Shown here piece after piece: positions 45,278 to 53,739 of a DNA stretch of 64,000 nucleotides (positions within the stretch are counted from its first letter, which is position 1; each line of letters opens with the position of its first letter). This DNA comes from UBA7332 sp051652645 (GTDB taxonomy: Bacteria; Bacteroidota; Bacteroidia; Bacteroidales; UBA7332), in NCBI GenBank assembly GCA_051652645.1, contig JBOFUP010000008.1, positions 90,214 to 154,213 of the forward strand, in the 5' to 3' direction. The notes under the pieces are model-generated. The model searched no databases. It had not been told where the DNA came from and worked only from the letters and a program-made list of their open reading frames with translations. Made by a program: the position numbers and the translations under genes.

Positions 45278-45703
45278 TCAATTCTTATTCTTTAAAAGAT
45301 CTCTTATCTCACTAAGAAGTTTCTCCTCATTGGTTGGTTCTGGTGATGGTGCAGGCTCTTCAACTTTCTCTTTCTTCAACTTCATGATCATCTTAAGCAT
45401 TAAGAAAATAGCGAATGCTATTATTACAAAGTCTAGTGTCGTTTGAAGAAATTTTCCATACAAGATTGCACTCTCGGGTGTAGTGACTACACCTGCTGGA
45501 TCAACTATAGCATCCTTTATTACATACTTTAGGTTAGTGAAATTTACACCTCCCATAAATATACCAATAATAGGCATAATAATATCAGCGACAACTGAGG
45601 ATACGATCTTACCAAAAGCTCCTCCAATAATTATACCAATTGCCATATCAACAACATTCCCTTTTATGGCAAACTCTTTAAACTCTTGAATAAATTTTGA
45701 CAT
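45278..45703 (-). CDS. mscL: Large-conductance mechanosensitive channel
   Basis: MscL opens a wide pore in the inner membrane under hypo-osmotic stress. The 141-residue protein has the amphipathic N-terminal helix (FIQEFKEFAIKGNVVDMA), the pore helix TM1 (about 15-45, GIIIGGAFGKIVSSVVADIIMP), a periplasmic loop, TM2 (about 85-108) and the charged C-terminal helix ending EEKLLSEIRDLLKN. All match the homopentameric family, with normal length. It is a single gene with a terminator on its 3' side and zupT upstream on the same strand (61 bp away). Confidence 0.97.
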   Translation of the reverse strand: MSKFIQEFKEFAIKGNVVDMAIGIIIGGAFGKIVSSVVADIIMPIIGIFMGGVNFTNLKYVIKDAIVDPAGVVTTPESAILYGKFLQTTLDFVIIAFAIFLMLKMIMKLKKEKVEEPAPSPEPTNEEKLLSEIRDLLKNKN

Positions 45704-45764
45704 AGTTCTAGTAATTTAGGTTATTTCCTACAATAACATCTAAAGAGACATTAAAGTTTACTCA

Positions 45765-46571
45765 TTATAGCATATACAAGCTAACTGCCATTACTACCAT
45801 CCCTAGAAGTACTCCCGAGATTGATAGGTGATGCTCTCCATATTTCTCTGCACTTGGTAATAGTTCGTCAAGAGAGATAAAAACCATAATACCTGCAATA
45901 CCTGCTAGAATTATATTATTTATTGTAGGAGTCCAGAATGGCATTAATATCAACCATCCAACTAGAGCTCCAACGGGTTCTGCCATACCTGAAAGCAGAG
46001 ATAGTCTAAAAGCCTTCTTCCTATCTCCCGTTGCATGATATATTGGTATAGATACAGCAATACCTTCTGGAATATTATGAATAGCAATCGCAACCACAAT
46101 AGGTATTGCTATCTCAAGATTATCCATTGCAGCTACAAAAGTTGCTAACCCTTCAGGAAAGTTGTGTATTGCTATTGAGAGTGCAATCATTGTCCCCATT
46201 CGTTTTAGCTTATATTTATTCTGCATCTCCTCCACCTTATGTGTCTCATGGGGATTCTCTTCTTTCGGTATCATAAAGTCTATTATCATTATGAGGGCTA
46301 TTCCTCCAAAGAAAGAGAATAGCATGTAGAGAAATCCTGGCTTCTCACCAAACATTTCGCTGAAACCCATTCTTGATTCTGGCAATAACTCAACAAATGA
46401 AACAAACATCATTACTCCTGCGGAAAATCCTAATGCTGCTGATAAAAACTTCGTATTCGTATGCTTTGTGAAAAATGCTAAGACACTTCCAATACCAGTA
46501 GCTAAACCTGCAATCATTGTAAGGCCAAAAGCAAGCAGCAACTTACTAATCTCGACTGACTCAAATGACAT
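45765..46571 (-). CDS. zupT: ZIP-family zinc transporter
   Basis: A 268-residue ZIP transporter that imports zinc and other divalent metals. It has eight predicted helices. The metal-binding helices carry HNFPEGLATFVAA and HNIPEGIAVSIPIY (the two HN-x-PEG motifs of the ZupT group). A histidine- and acid-rich cytoplasmic loop (KEENPHETHKVEE) lies between helices 3 and 4. ATG 46571 is used: the longer frame from 46619 adds 16 polar residues and contains the -7 element (46603-46610). Single gene, divergent from dapF. No Zur site was recognised. Confidence 0.93.
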   Translation of the reverse strand: MSFESVEISKLLLAFGLTMIAGLATGIGSVLAFFTKHTNTKFLSAALGFSAGVMMFVSFVELLPESRMGFSEMFGEKPGFLYMLFSFFGGIALIMIIDFMIPKEENPHETHKVEEMQNKYKLKRMGTMIALSIAIHNFPEGLATFVAAMDNLEIAIPIVVAIAIHNIPEGIAVSIPIYHATGDRKKAFRLSLLSGMAEPVGALVGWLILMPFWTPTINNIILAGIAGIMVFISLDELLPSAEKYGEHHLSISGVLLGMVVMAVSLYML

Positions 46572-46602
46572 ATTAATATTATTATATAGTTCAATAGTGT
46601 AA

Positions 46603-46610
46603 CAAATATA
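46603..46610 (-). promoter_or_regulatory. -7 element for zupT
   Basis: TATATTTG on the minus strand, 32 bp before the ATG at 46571; it lies inside the longer reading frame and fixes the shorter start. Confidence 0.6.
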
Positions 46611-46697
46611 CAATTGCAAATGTTTAGAAATATACTATCAAGAGAATATATAATGCAAAATAATCACAATAATTAGAGTAAATATTTTCAAAATGTC

Positions 46698-46705
46698 TAT
46701 ATTTG
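46698..46705 (+). promoter_or_regulatory. -7 element for dapF
   Basis: TATATTTG (TAnnTTTG), 64 bp before the ATG at 46769. It overlaps the start of the longer frame (46703), supporting the downstream ATG. Confidence 0.6.
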
Positions 46706-46768
46706 TACTGGATTACAGCCAATTTGAAAGACTTTCTCTATTGCAAACAATCAAAACGATATCTAGCA

Positions 46769-47620
46769 ATGAAATTCACTAAGATGCACGGGGCGGGAAA
46801 TGATTACATTTACATAAATGGGTTGTGTGAAAACATCAATAACCCTGAAATGCTGTCCCGTAGAATAAGTAATAGGAACTTTGGTATTGGCTCTGATGGC
46901 CTTGTATTAATTCTACCATCGGAGATTGCGGATATTAAAATGAGAATGTTTAATGCTGATGGTTCAGAGGCTGAAATGTGTGGCAACGCCTCTAGATGCG
47001 TTGCTAAATATGTATATGAAGAAGGTATAGTTAAGAAAGATATTATTACCCTTGAGACAAAAGCAGGAATTAAAACTCTTCACCTAAACTTCGAGAATAA
47101 TAAAATATCTTCTGTTACAGTAGATATGGGCCAACCATGCTTTGCCCCAGAAAAGATACCTACAACTATTCTTGCAAATCCTATTATAAACCACCCTATA
47201 ACTATCGATGGAGTTGAGTATAGGGCCACGGTCCTATCAATGGGAAATCCTCATGCTGTTATTTTCATCAACTCTTTTAATGAGATTGAGCTACACAAAG
47301 TAGGTAGAGAGATTGAGCTGCATGAATATTTCCCCAAAGCTACAAATGTTGAATTTGTTGAGACTATTTCCCGTGACACACTCAGAATGCGTGTCTGGGA
47401 AAGAGGTTCTGGTGAAACATTAGCATGTGGCACTGGGGCATGTGCAACCCTTGTGGCTGCTGTACTTAACGGGATATGTGATAGAAAGGCAACACTAAAG
47501 CTAATTGGTGGCGATCTTGAAATAGAGTGGAGAGAATCGAATAATCACGTATTTATGACTGGAGGTGCTACTAGAGTTTTCGATGGCACTTTAATAGATC
47601 CTGAAGATCAAAAAGTATAA
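46769..47620 (+). CDS. dapF: Diaminopimelate epimerase
   Basis: DapF converts LL- to meso-diaminopimelate for lysine and peptidoglycan. From ATG 46769 it has 283 residues, the family length, and starts MKFTKMHGAGNDYIYI, where HGxGNDF/Y is the N-terminal signature. The two catalytic cysteines are Cys71 (EMCGNASRC) and Cys220 (ACGTGACA). An upstream ATG at 46703 would add 22 residues that have no family match and overlap the promoter. The gene is followed by a hairpin and then dapL, the enzyme that makes its substrate. Confidence 0.97.
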   Translation: MKFTKMHGAGNDYIYINGLCENINNPEMLSRRISNRNFGIGSDGLVLILPSEIADIKMRMFNADGSEAEMCGNASRCVAKYVYEEGIVKKDIITLETKAGIKTLHLNFENNKISSVTVDMGQPCFAPEKIPTTILANPIINHPITIDGVEYRATVLSMGNPHAVIFINSFNEIELHKVGREIELHEYFPKATNVEFVETISRDTLRMRVWERGSGETLACGTGACATLVAAVLNGICDRKATLKLIGGDLEIEWRESNNHVFMTGGATRVFDGTLIDPEDQKV

Positions 47621-47627
47621 ATTATAG

Positions 47628-47678
47628 AGGAGTAAAGAAAGATGTGCAATGAATGAATTGCACTTTTTCTTTACTCCT
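47628..47678 (+). terminator. Terminator or attenuating hairpin after dapF
   Basis: AGGAGTAAAGAAA (47628-47640) pairs with TTTCTTTACTCCT (ending 47678), with an inner GTGCAAT/ATTGCAC stem. dapL begins 37 bp later with no clear promoter, so partial read-through is likely. Confidence 0.75.
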
Positions 47679-47715
47679 TTGTCGTTGTATATTACTAATA
47701 ATAAACTTGTACTAA

Positions 47716-48945
47716 ATGCCAATGATAAATAACGAATTTCTAAAACTTCAAAAGAGCTACTTATTCTCAGAGATAGCTCGAAAGGTTGCTAATTACTCTT
47801 CTTCAAATCCTAATGCTAAAATTATTAGATTAGGTATTGGAGATGTAACTCGCCCATTACCTAAATCTGTAATAAATGCGCTTCACAAGGCTGTTGATGA
47901 AATGGCATATAGCGAAACTTTTAGAGGATATGGCCCCGAGCAAGGATACGAGTTTCTTAGAGAGACCATAGCTCATAATGATTTCGAAAGAGTTGGGGTA
48001 AATATCAGTCCTGACGAGATATTTATCAGTGATGGTGCTAAGAGTGACTTAGGAAACTTTGGGGATATCTTATCACAATCTAACACAATTGCAGTTACAG
48101 ACCCTGTATATCCTGTATATGTAGACTCAAATGTGATGGGAGGAAGAGCTGGCAATATAAATGGTAACGGAGAGTGGGACAATATAGTATATCTTAAATG
48201 CAACAAAGAAAATAACTTCATACCGGAGCTCCCTTCAAAGGTTGTAGATATGATATACCTTTGCTATCCGAACAACCCAACTGGCACTGTACTAACAAAA
48301 AAAGAGCTAAAAAAATGGGTAGATTATGCTCTTGAAAATGGGTCTATTATCCTTTTCGATGCTGCATATGAGTCATTTATTCAACAAGATGATATACCTA
48401 AGTCTATATATGAGATTGAGGGTGCTAGATCTTGTGCTGTCGAATTTCGAAGTTTCTCTAAAACAGCTGGATTTACTGGTCTTAGATGCGGATATACTGT
48501 CGTTCCTAAAGATATTAAATACAAGACCCACAAAGAGGAGATTGTATCATTGAATTCGCTTTGGAATAGAAGACAATCAACAAAATTCAATGGCACTCCT
48601 TACATCGTACAAAGAGCTGCTGAAGCAATATATTCAGATCAGGGAAAAGAGGAGATAAAAGAGACTATAAACTATTACATGGAGAATGCTCGTATCATTA
48701 GAGAAGGGCTAAGCAAAGCGGGATACGAAGTTTATGGTGGAATCAATGCTCCATACATATGGCTTAAAACACCTAAAGGTGTTAGCTCATGGGAGTTCTT
48801 CGATTATCTATTAACAAAAAAAGAGATAGTCGGAACCCCTGGTGTAGGTTTTGGTCCATCTGGTGAAGGATACTTTAGACTAACTGCATTCGGCACAAGA
48901 GAGAACACCCTTGAAGCAATAAAAAGAATAACAGATATAATATAA
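47716..48945 (+). CDS. dapL: LL-diaminopimelate aminotransferase
   Basis: DapL makes LL-diaminopimelate directly from tetrahydrodipicolinate and glutamate, skipping the succinylase and acetylase steps. The 409-residue class I/II aminotransferase has the PLP lysine at Lys249 in SFSKTAGFTGLRCGYT. It keeps the YPNNPTGT block (about 184-191) and the family-specific start YLFSEIARKV with GIGDVTRPLP. Length matches the DapL branch found in plants, Chlamydia and many Bacteroidota. It directly follows dapF. ATG 47716 is used; an ATG two codons on is equally possible. Confidence 0.97.
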   Translation: MPMINNEFLKLQKSYLFSEIARKVANYSSSNPNAKIIRLGIGDVTRPLPKSVINALHKAVDEMAYSETFRGYGPEQGYEFLRETIAHNDFERVGVNISPDEIFISDGAKSDLGNFGDILSQSNTIAVTDPVYPVYVDSNVMGGRAGNINGNGEWDNIVYLKCNKENNFIPELPSKVVDMIYLCYPNNPTGTVLTKKELKKWVDYALENGSIILFDAAYESFIQQDDIPKSIYEIEGARSCAVEFRSFSKTAGFTGLRCGYTVVPKDIKYKTHKEEIVSLNSLWNRRQSTKFNGTPYIVQRAAEAIYSDQGKEEIKETINYYMENARIIREGLSKAGYEVYGGINAPYIWLKTPKGVSSWEFFDYLLTKKEIVGTPGVGFGPSGEGYFRLTAFGTRENTLEAIKRITDII

Positions 48946-48977
48946 TTCCCAATAAACATACTTATATCATTTCGAAA

Positions 48978-51167
48978 ATGTCACACTTAAGATTTAAAGT
49001 TGTAGAAGAAGCTTTCAAACGCAAAGCTATTGAAGTGGCAGCTCCTGCCGATCGACCAAGTGAATACTACGGCATGTACGTATTCAACAAAGAAAAAATG
49101 AGAAAGTATCTTTCAAAAAGCACATTCGATGCCTTAGTTGCTACTATTGATGGTATCTCTCCTCTTAAAAGAGAGATTGCTGACAGCATAGCTTCGGGCA
49201 TGAAACAGTGGGCTATGGAGATGGGGGCTACCCACTATACTCACTGGTTCCAACCTCTAACGGGTGGTACGGCTGAAAAACATGATGCTTTTGTTGAGCA
49301 CGATGGAAGAGGTGGTATGATCGAAGAGTTCACTGGCAAACTGCTTATCCAACAAGAGCCAGATGCTTCTAGCTTCCCAAATGGTGGTATAAGAAATACA
49401 TTCGAAGCAAGAGGATATAGTGCATGGGACCCATCTTCGCCTGCATTCATTGTTGGACATACTCTTTGTATACCAACTATCTTTATCTCATACACTGGTG
49501 AAGCCCTTGACTTTAAAACTCCACTTCTAAAAGCGATTCACCAAGTAGACAAAGCTGCGAGTGATGTTTGTAGATATTTTGACCCTAATGTTAAGAAGGT
49601 TACTTCATTTCTTGGTTGGGAACAAGAATATTTCTTGGTTGACGAATCGCTATGGTCTGCACGTCCTGATTTGATGCTTACAGGAAGAACACTAATGGGG
49701 CATGAAAGTGCAAAAAACCAACAACTTGAAGATCACTACTTTGGAGCTATACCTACTCGAGTTACTGCATTCATGACTGATCTAGAATATGAATGCTACA
49801 AGTTAGGGATCCCTTGTAAAACTCGTCATAATGAAGTTGCTCCTAATCAATTTGAATTAGCACCTATTTTTGAGGAGACGAATCTGGCTAACGACCACAA
49901 TCTACTCTTGATGTCTATTATGCGCAAGGTTGCTCGTAGGCACAACTTTAGAGTTCTACTTCACGAAAAACCTTTCAAGGGAGTTAATGGATCTGGTAAG
50001 CACAACAACTGGTCATTAGGTACTGACACTGGAGTGAATCTTCTATCACCTGGAAAGAGTAGCCATGAAAACCTTCAGTTCATAACATTCTTAGTAAATA
50101 TTATGATGGCTGTTCATAAACGTAATGGACTACTCAAAGCTTGCATATCATCTGCTACGAATGCACACAGACTTGGGGCAAATGAAGCTCCTCCGGCTAT
50201 TGTATCTGTATTCTTAGGACGTCAACTCACTGAGATTCTAGACAAACTAGAGATGAGCAACTCTGATGAAGCTATTCAAGTTGATGAAAAACAGGGATTG
50301 AAACTGAGTGTTACTCAAATCCCCGAGCTACTTCTTGACAATACAGATAGAAACCGTACTTCTCCATTTGCATTCACTGGTAATAGATTTGAATTCCGTG
50401 CGGTTGGTTCTTCGGATAACTGTGCTGGCGCTATGATAGTTTTAAATACTGCCGTAGCTCACCAACTTAAAGAATTCAAGAAGAACGTTGATTCTCTAAC
50501 AGAGTCTGGTGTAAAATTAGAGAAAGCTATATTTAGTGTTCTTAGAGACTATATCAAACAATGCAAACCAATCCGTTTCGATGGTAATGGATATAGCGAT
50601 GAGTGGTGTGTAGAAGCAGAATCTCGCGGACTAGATTGTGAAAGAAGCGTTCCAATTATTTTTGACAACTTCCTTCGTGAAGATAACATCAAAATGTTCG
50701 AAGAGCTTGGCGTACTTAATCACATCGAACTTCACGCTAGAAACGAAGTTTATTGGGAGACATACACCAAAAAGATACAGATTGAAGCTCGCGTTCTTGG
50801 CGATATCGCAATGAATCACATCATACCTGTTGCATCTAGATATCAGGGACTTCTTCTTGATAATGTATATAAAGTAAAACAGCTATTTGATGCTGAAAAG
50901 ATGAATATCATTGCGAAGCAAGATCTTGAGATTATTGAGAAGATTGCTTACCACTCTTCAAATATAAGCTGTATGGTGACGAAAATGGTTGATGCTAGAA
51001 AAGTAGCAAATAAGATAGAAGACGAAAGGACTAAAGCCATATCCTACCACGACACGGTGGCTCCCCTATTAGAATCTATTAGATACCATATAGATAAGCT
51101 TGAACTTATCGTTGACGATGAAATGTGGACTCTGCCAAAGTATAGAGAACTTCTATTTATCCGATAA
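48978..51167 (+). CDS. glnN: Type III glutamine synthetase
   Basis: A large glutamine synthetase (729 residues) of the GSIII class typical of Bacteroidota and cyanobacteria, which assimilates ammonia as a dodecamer of two stacked hexamers. The catalytic core keeps WEQEYFLVDE (metal ligands, about 210-219), RHNEVAPNQFELAPIFEE (about 284-301) and the ATP-site NGSGKHNNWSLGT (about 336-348). The ammonium and glutamate region NRTSPFAFTGNRFEFR is near 457-472. The N-terminal RPSEYYGMYVF is specific for GSIII. It starts 32 bp after dapL. No PII or amtB gene is nearby. Confidence 0.97.
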   Translation: MSHLRFKVVEEAFKRKAIEVAAPADRPSEYYGMYVFNKEKMRKYLSKSTFDALVATIDGISPLKREIADSIASGMKQWAMEMGATHYTHWFQPLTGGTAEKHDAFVEHDGRGGMIEEFTGKLLIQQEPDASSFPNGGIRNTFEARGYSAWDPSSPAFIVGHTLCIPTIFISYTGEALDFKTPLLKAIHQVDKAASDVCRYFDPNVKKVTSFLGWEQEYFLVDESLWSARPDLMLTGRTLMGHESAKNQQLEDHYFGAIPTRVTAFMTDLEYECYKLGIPCKTRHNEVAPNQFELAPIFEETNLANDHNLLLMSIMRKVARRHNFRVLLHEKPFKGVNGSGKHNNWSLGTDTGVNLLSPGKSSHENLQFITFLVNIMMAVHKRNGLLKACISSATNAHRLGANEAPPAIVSVFLGRQLTEILDKLEMSNSDEAIQVDEKQGLKLSVTQIPELLLDNTDRNRTSPFAFTGNRFEFRAVGSSDNCAGAMIVLNTAVAHQLKEFKKNVDSLTESGVKLEKAIFSVLRDYIKQCKPIRFDGNGYSDEWCVEAESRGLDCERSVPIIFDNFLREDNIKMFEELGVLNHIELHARNEVYWETYTKKIQIEARVLGDIAMNHIIPVASRYQGLLLDNVYKVKQLFDAEKMNIIAKQDLEIIEKIAYHSSNISCMVTKMVDARKVANKIEDERTKAISYHDTVAPLLESIRYHIDKLELIVDDEMWTLPKYRELLFIR

Positions 51168-51183
51168 ATCAATATTAAAGACA

Positions 51184-51240
51184 ATTCAAATACAATAGAG
51201 GGTATGCCTATTTTAGGCATACCCTCTATTGCGTTTGAAT
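51184..51240. terminator. Terminator after glnN
   Basis: An 18-bp stem (51193-51210 with 51214-51231, core GAGGGTATGCCTA) with a 3-nt loop, extended by an outer ATTCAAA/TTTGAAT pairing. Confidence 0.87.
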
Positions 51241-51424
51241 ACTAGAGATTGACATACAAAAATTTTAAACTCTCTAGCATAATAATCTTTTATACCATAT
51301 ATTGATAATTCAAATTCACTGTGCAGAAATTGAAGGAGATAACTCTGAATCTACTAGTATAAAACAGATCATCTATAAATTGATAAAGACATAGTTACAG
51401 AACCCAAAATCAACTCTCCAAGAA

Positions 51425-51512
51425 TACGTACGTATTTTAATCATAATACGTACGTATTTAAAGAAAAATACGTACGTGTTTAGTGAAAAGTACGTACGTG
51501 TTTTTGGAGTTA
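51425..51512. repeat. Array of four TACGTACG palindromes with exact 22-bp period
   Basis: TACGTACGTA starts at 51425 and 51447 and TACGTACGTG at 51469 and 51491, each 22 bp apart. Each core ACGTACGT is self-complementary. The units differ in the 12 bp between cores. The array ends at TTTTTGGAGTTA, which mirrors CAACTCTCCAAG before the first unit, so the block is itself a large imperfect inverted repeat. Confidence 0.85.
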
Positions 51513-51571
51513 TTCACTATGATAATACTAGTATAGTTCAACCAAATCACAAGTATGTTTCTGATAAATTG

Positions 51572-51624
51572 ATAATAGCACAAAGAGGATTTTCCTTCGT
51601 GGTATATCCTCTTTGTGCTATTAT
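51572..51624 (-). terminator. Terminator after fructokinase
   Basis: A 19-bp stem (51572-51590 with 51606-51624, core GCACAAAGAGGAT) 5 bp beyond the fructokinase stop on the minus strand. Confidence 0.87.
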
Positions 51625-51629
51625 TATAT

Positions 51630-52508
51630 TCATCCTAAATATTGCATAGGTAATATAGGCATTGCCCCCTTCTGCGTGCAGACAAAAGCGGAGGTCTGAA
51701 CAGCCAGAGAGTGTGCCTCGATTACTGATTTACCTTTAAGTATACTCGAAATAAAGGCAGCAGTGAAGCTATCACCAGCACCAACAGTATCCGCAACTTC
51801 TACCTTAGGTGTTGGTTGGAAGGATACGTTTCCTGGTGTAAAGACATAACTTCCATTAATCCCACAAGTAAGTATAAGCATCTTAAGATTATATTTCCCA
51901 AGTAGTATCCAACACTTATCTTGAAGATCAATTCCCGGATAGCCAAACATTCGACTAACTATAACAAGCTCTTCATCATTAATCTTCAATATATTACAAC
52001 GTTCCATGGAGTTACATAGTATCTCCTTATTGTAGAAACCTTGTCGTAAGTTAACATCGAAAACAACAAGAGTATCATCGTTTTGAGGCATTGCATCAAG
52101 AAAACGATTGATGGTATTACGAGAAACTACATTGCGCTGCGCAAGTGATCCAAAGCATACAGCTTTTGTTCTTGCTGCTATAGTATTGAGCCTCTCTGTA
52201 TAAGGGATATTATCCCATGCTACGTTCTCCTTTATCTCATATTGTGGAACTCCAGCTTGGTCTATCTCGACCTGTACCGTGCCCGTTGGGTATGGTACTG
52301 TCTCTATGAGGTGGGTTAGACCCTTGGATGTAAAGTTATCTATTATCTCATGTCCAAGTGCATCATCTCCAACTGCACTAACAACACAGCTTGATAGTCC
52401 AAATTGCGAAACATGATAGGCAAAATTGGCAGGTGCACCACCTATTTTCTTCCCTTCAGGAAGAACATCCCATAGGGCTTCGCCCATTCCAACGATTAGA
52501 TCATTCAT
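51630..52508 (-). CDS. PfkB-family fructokinase
   Basis: A 292-residue sugar kinase of the PfkB/ribokinase family. It phosphorylates free fructose in the cytoplasm, as suggested by its operon. The N-terminal GMGEALWDVLP and KIGGAPANFAYHVSQFG (family signature 1, about 21-37) bind sugar. The C-terminal DTVGAGDSFTAAF (signature 2, about 240-252) holds the catalytic base Asp246 and the anion hole GAGD. It is last in the operon GH32, MFS transporter, kinase. In the B. thetaiotaomicron fructan locus the kinase (BT1757) has the same place. Confidence 0.93.
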   Translation of the reverse strand: MNDLIVGMGEALWDVLPEGKKIGGAPANFAYHVSQFGLSSCVVSAVGDDALGHEIIDNFTSKGLTHLIETVPYPTGTVQVEIDQAGVPQYEIKENVAWDNIPYTERLNTIAARTKAVCFGSLAQRNVVSRNTINRFLDAMPQNDDTLVVFDVNLRQGFYNKEILCNSMERCNILKINDEELVIVSRMFGYPGIDLQDKCWILLGKYNLKMLILTCGINGSYVFTPGNVSFQPTPKVEVADTVGAGDSFTAAFISSILKGKSVIEAHSLAVQTSAFVCTQKGAMPILPMQYLG

Positions 52509-52535
52509 TATTAATTGGTATGATATATTAAAAAC

Positions 52536-53723
52536 TTATGATATTACTCTGATTTTAGTTGTATAGTATACAAGATATAGAACCCCCAAGGTCATTACGG
52601 CAACTGCTCCAACTTGACCAACTGCATCAGCAGCATATCCCATAGCTAAAGGGAAAACAGTGCCACCAAAAAGACCCATTATCATTAAACCTGATATCTC
52701 GTTTCTCTCCTTGGGAGAATACATAAGAGCCTGCGAAAAGATGACTGAAAAGATGTTGGAGTTACCAAATCCTATAAGAGCAATCCCTGCATAAAGTGGA
52801 AATAATGTGTCGAATATGAACAAGAAACCCATCCCAACAAACATCATTATGACGCTAATAGCAAAGAATAATCTCGGGGAGATTGTACGAAGAATAAATG
52901 CTCCAAAAAGACAACCTGCAGTACGAAAAATGAAATATATACCCGTAGCAAATCCTGCTTCCTCAAGAGGTAGTCCAAGGCGTTCCATTATTATCTTTGG
53001 GGCTGTTGTATTAGTGCCTACATCTATACCAACATGACACATTATTCCTACAAAACACAACAATATAAAAGGACGAGTAAGAAGCTTGAGGCACTCTACA
53101 AGATTTGAACCTTTGTCTGGACGATCCTCATCGATGGGTGTTGCCGCTAGAAGTGATATCGATAAGAAGCAAATCAATGCATAGATTATGAACAATGCTC
53201 GCCATCCAAGTCCAAATGTTGGGAATGAAGTCATTGCTCCCCATGCTGCAAGTATTGGAGCAAGAAAAGAGGCTATGGCCTTAACAAATTGACCAAAAGT
53301 AAGAGTAGAGGCTAGTTTGTCTCCACTTATTAAATTTGTCACTAAGGGGTTTAGAGAGGTCTGCATTATGGCATTGCCTATACCAAGTAAAGAGAATGAT
53401 AATAGCATCAATGTATAACTACTACCAAAAGCAGGTATAAAAAGAGATACCGCAGTAACAACCAAGCTTATTAAAACAGTTTTCTTACGACCAATCTTAT
53501 TCATCAACATGCCAGTAGGGACTGAGAATATCAGAAACCAAAAGAATACTAGCGAGGGGAAGAGATTGGCTTGACTGTTAGTAAGGCCAAGATCTTTCTG
53601 TACATAATTTGAGGCTGTACCAACAAGATCTACAAATCCCATGACAAAAAAGCATAGTATTACAGGAATTAGCTGCAGGACGAATGATTTGCGACTCGTC
53701 ACCAGTGGTTGTATAGCTTTCAT
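52536..53723 (-). CDS. MFS sugar transporter, probable fructose importer
   Basis: A 395-residue, 12-helix inner-membrane MFS transporter. The loop motif is GMLMNKIGRKKTVLIS (about 71-86, the GxLxDrxGRkk form) and helix 4-5 has LLGIGNAIMQTSLNPLV, as in the FHS group that includes fucose and glucose/galactose permeases. It lies 16 bp after the GH32 gene and 27 bp before the fructokinase gene. The set GH32, importer, kinase equals BT1759-BT1757 of the B. thetaiotaomicron fructan locus, so fructose import is the best guess. Confidence 0.92.
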   Translation of the reverse strand: MKAIQPLVTSRKSFVLQLIPVILCFFVMGFVDLVGTASNYVQKDLGLTNSQANLFPSLVFFWFLIFSVPTGMLMNKIGRKKTVLISLVVTAVSLFIPAFGSSYTLMLLSFSLLGIGNAIMQTSLNPLVTNLISGDKLASTLTFGQFVKAIASFLAPILAAWGAMTSFPTFGLGWRALFIIYALICFLSISLLAATPIDEDRPDKGSNLVECLKLLTRPFILLCFVGIMCHVGIDVGTNTTAPKIIMERLGLPLEEAGFATGIYFIFRTAGCLFGAFILRTISPRLFFAISVIMMFVGMGFLFIFDTLFPLYAGIALIGFGNSNIFSVIFSQALMYSPKERNEISGLMIMGLFGGTVFPLAMGYAADAVGQVGAVAVMTLGVLYLVYYTTKIRVIS

Positions 53724-53739
53724 TATATTAATATGGATT

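Larger units (their letters stand above)
51168..51629. other. 460-bp gap between converging genes, holding a palindrome array
   Basis: No gene was found. It contains the glnN terminator (51184-51240), two copies of TACTAGTATA (51352-51361 and 51526-51535), the 22-bp-period TACGTACG array between them (51425-51512) and the fructokinase terminator (51572-51624). Confidence 0.65.

Noticed and set aside
51425..51512. TACGTACG array as a CRISPR
   Set aside because: Unit is only 22 bp with about 12 bp between 10-bp cores, four units, no leader and no cas gene; CRISPR repeats and spacers are longer.
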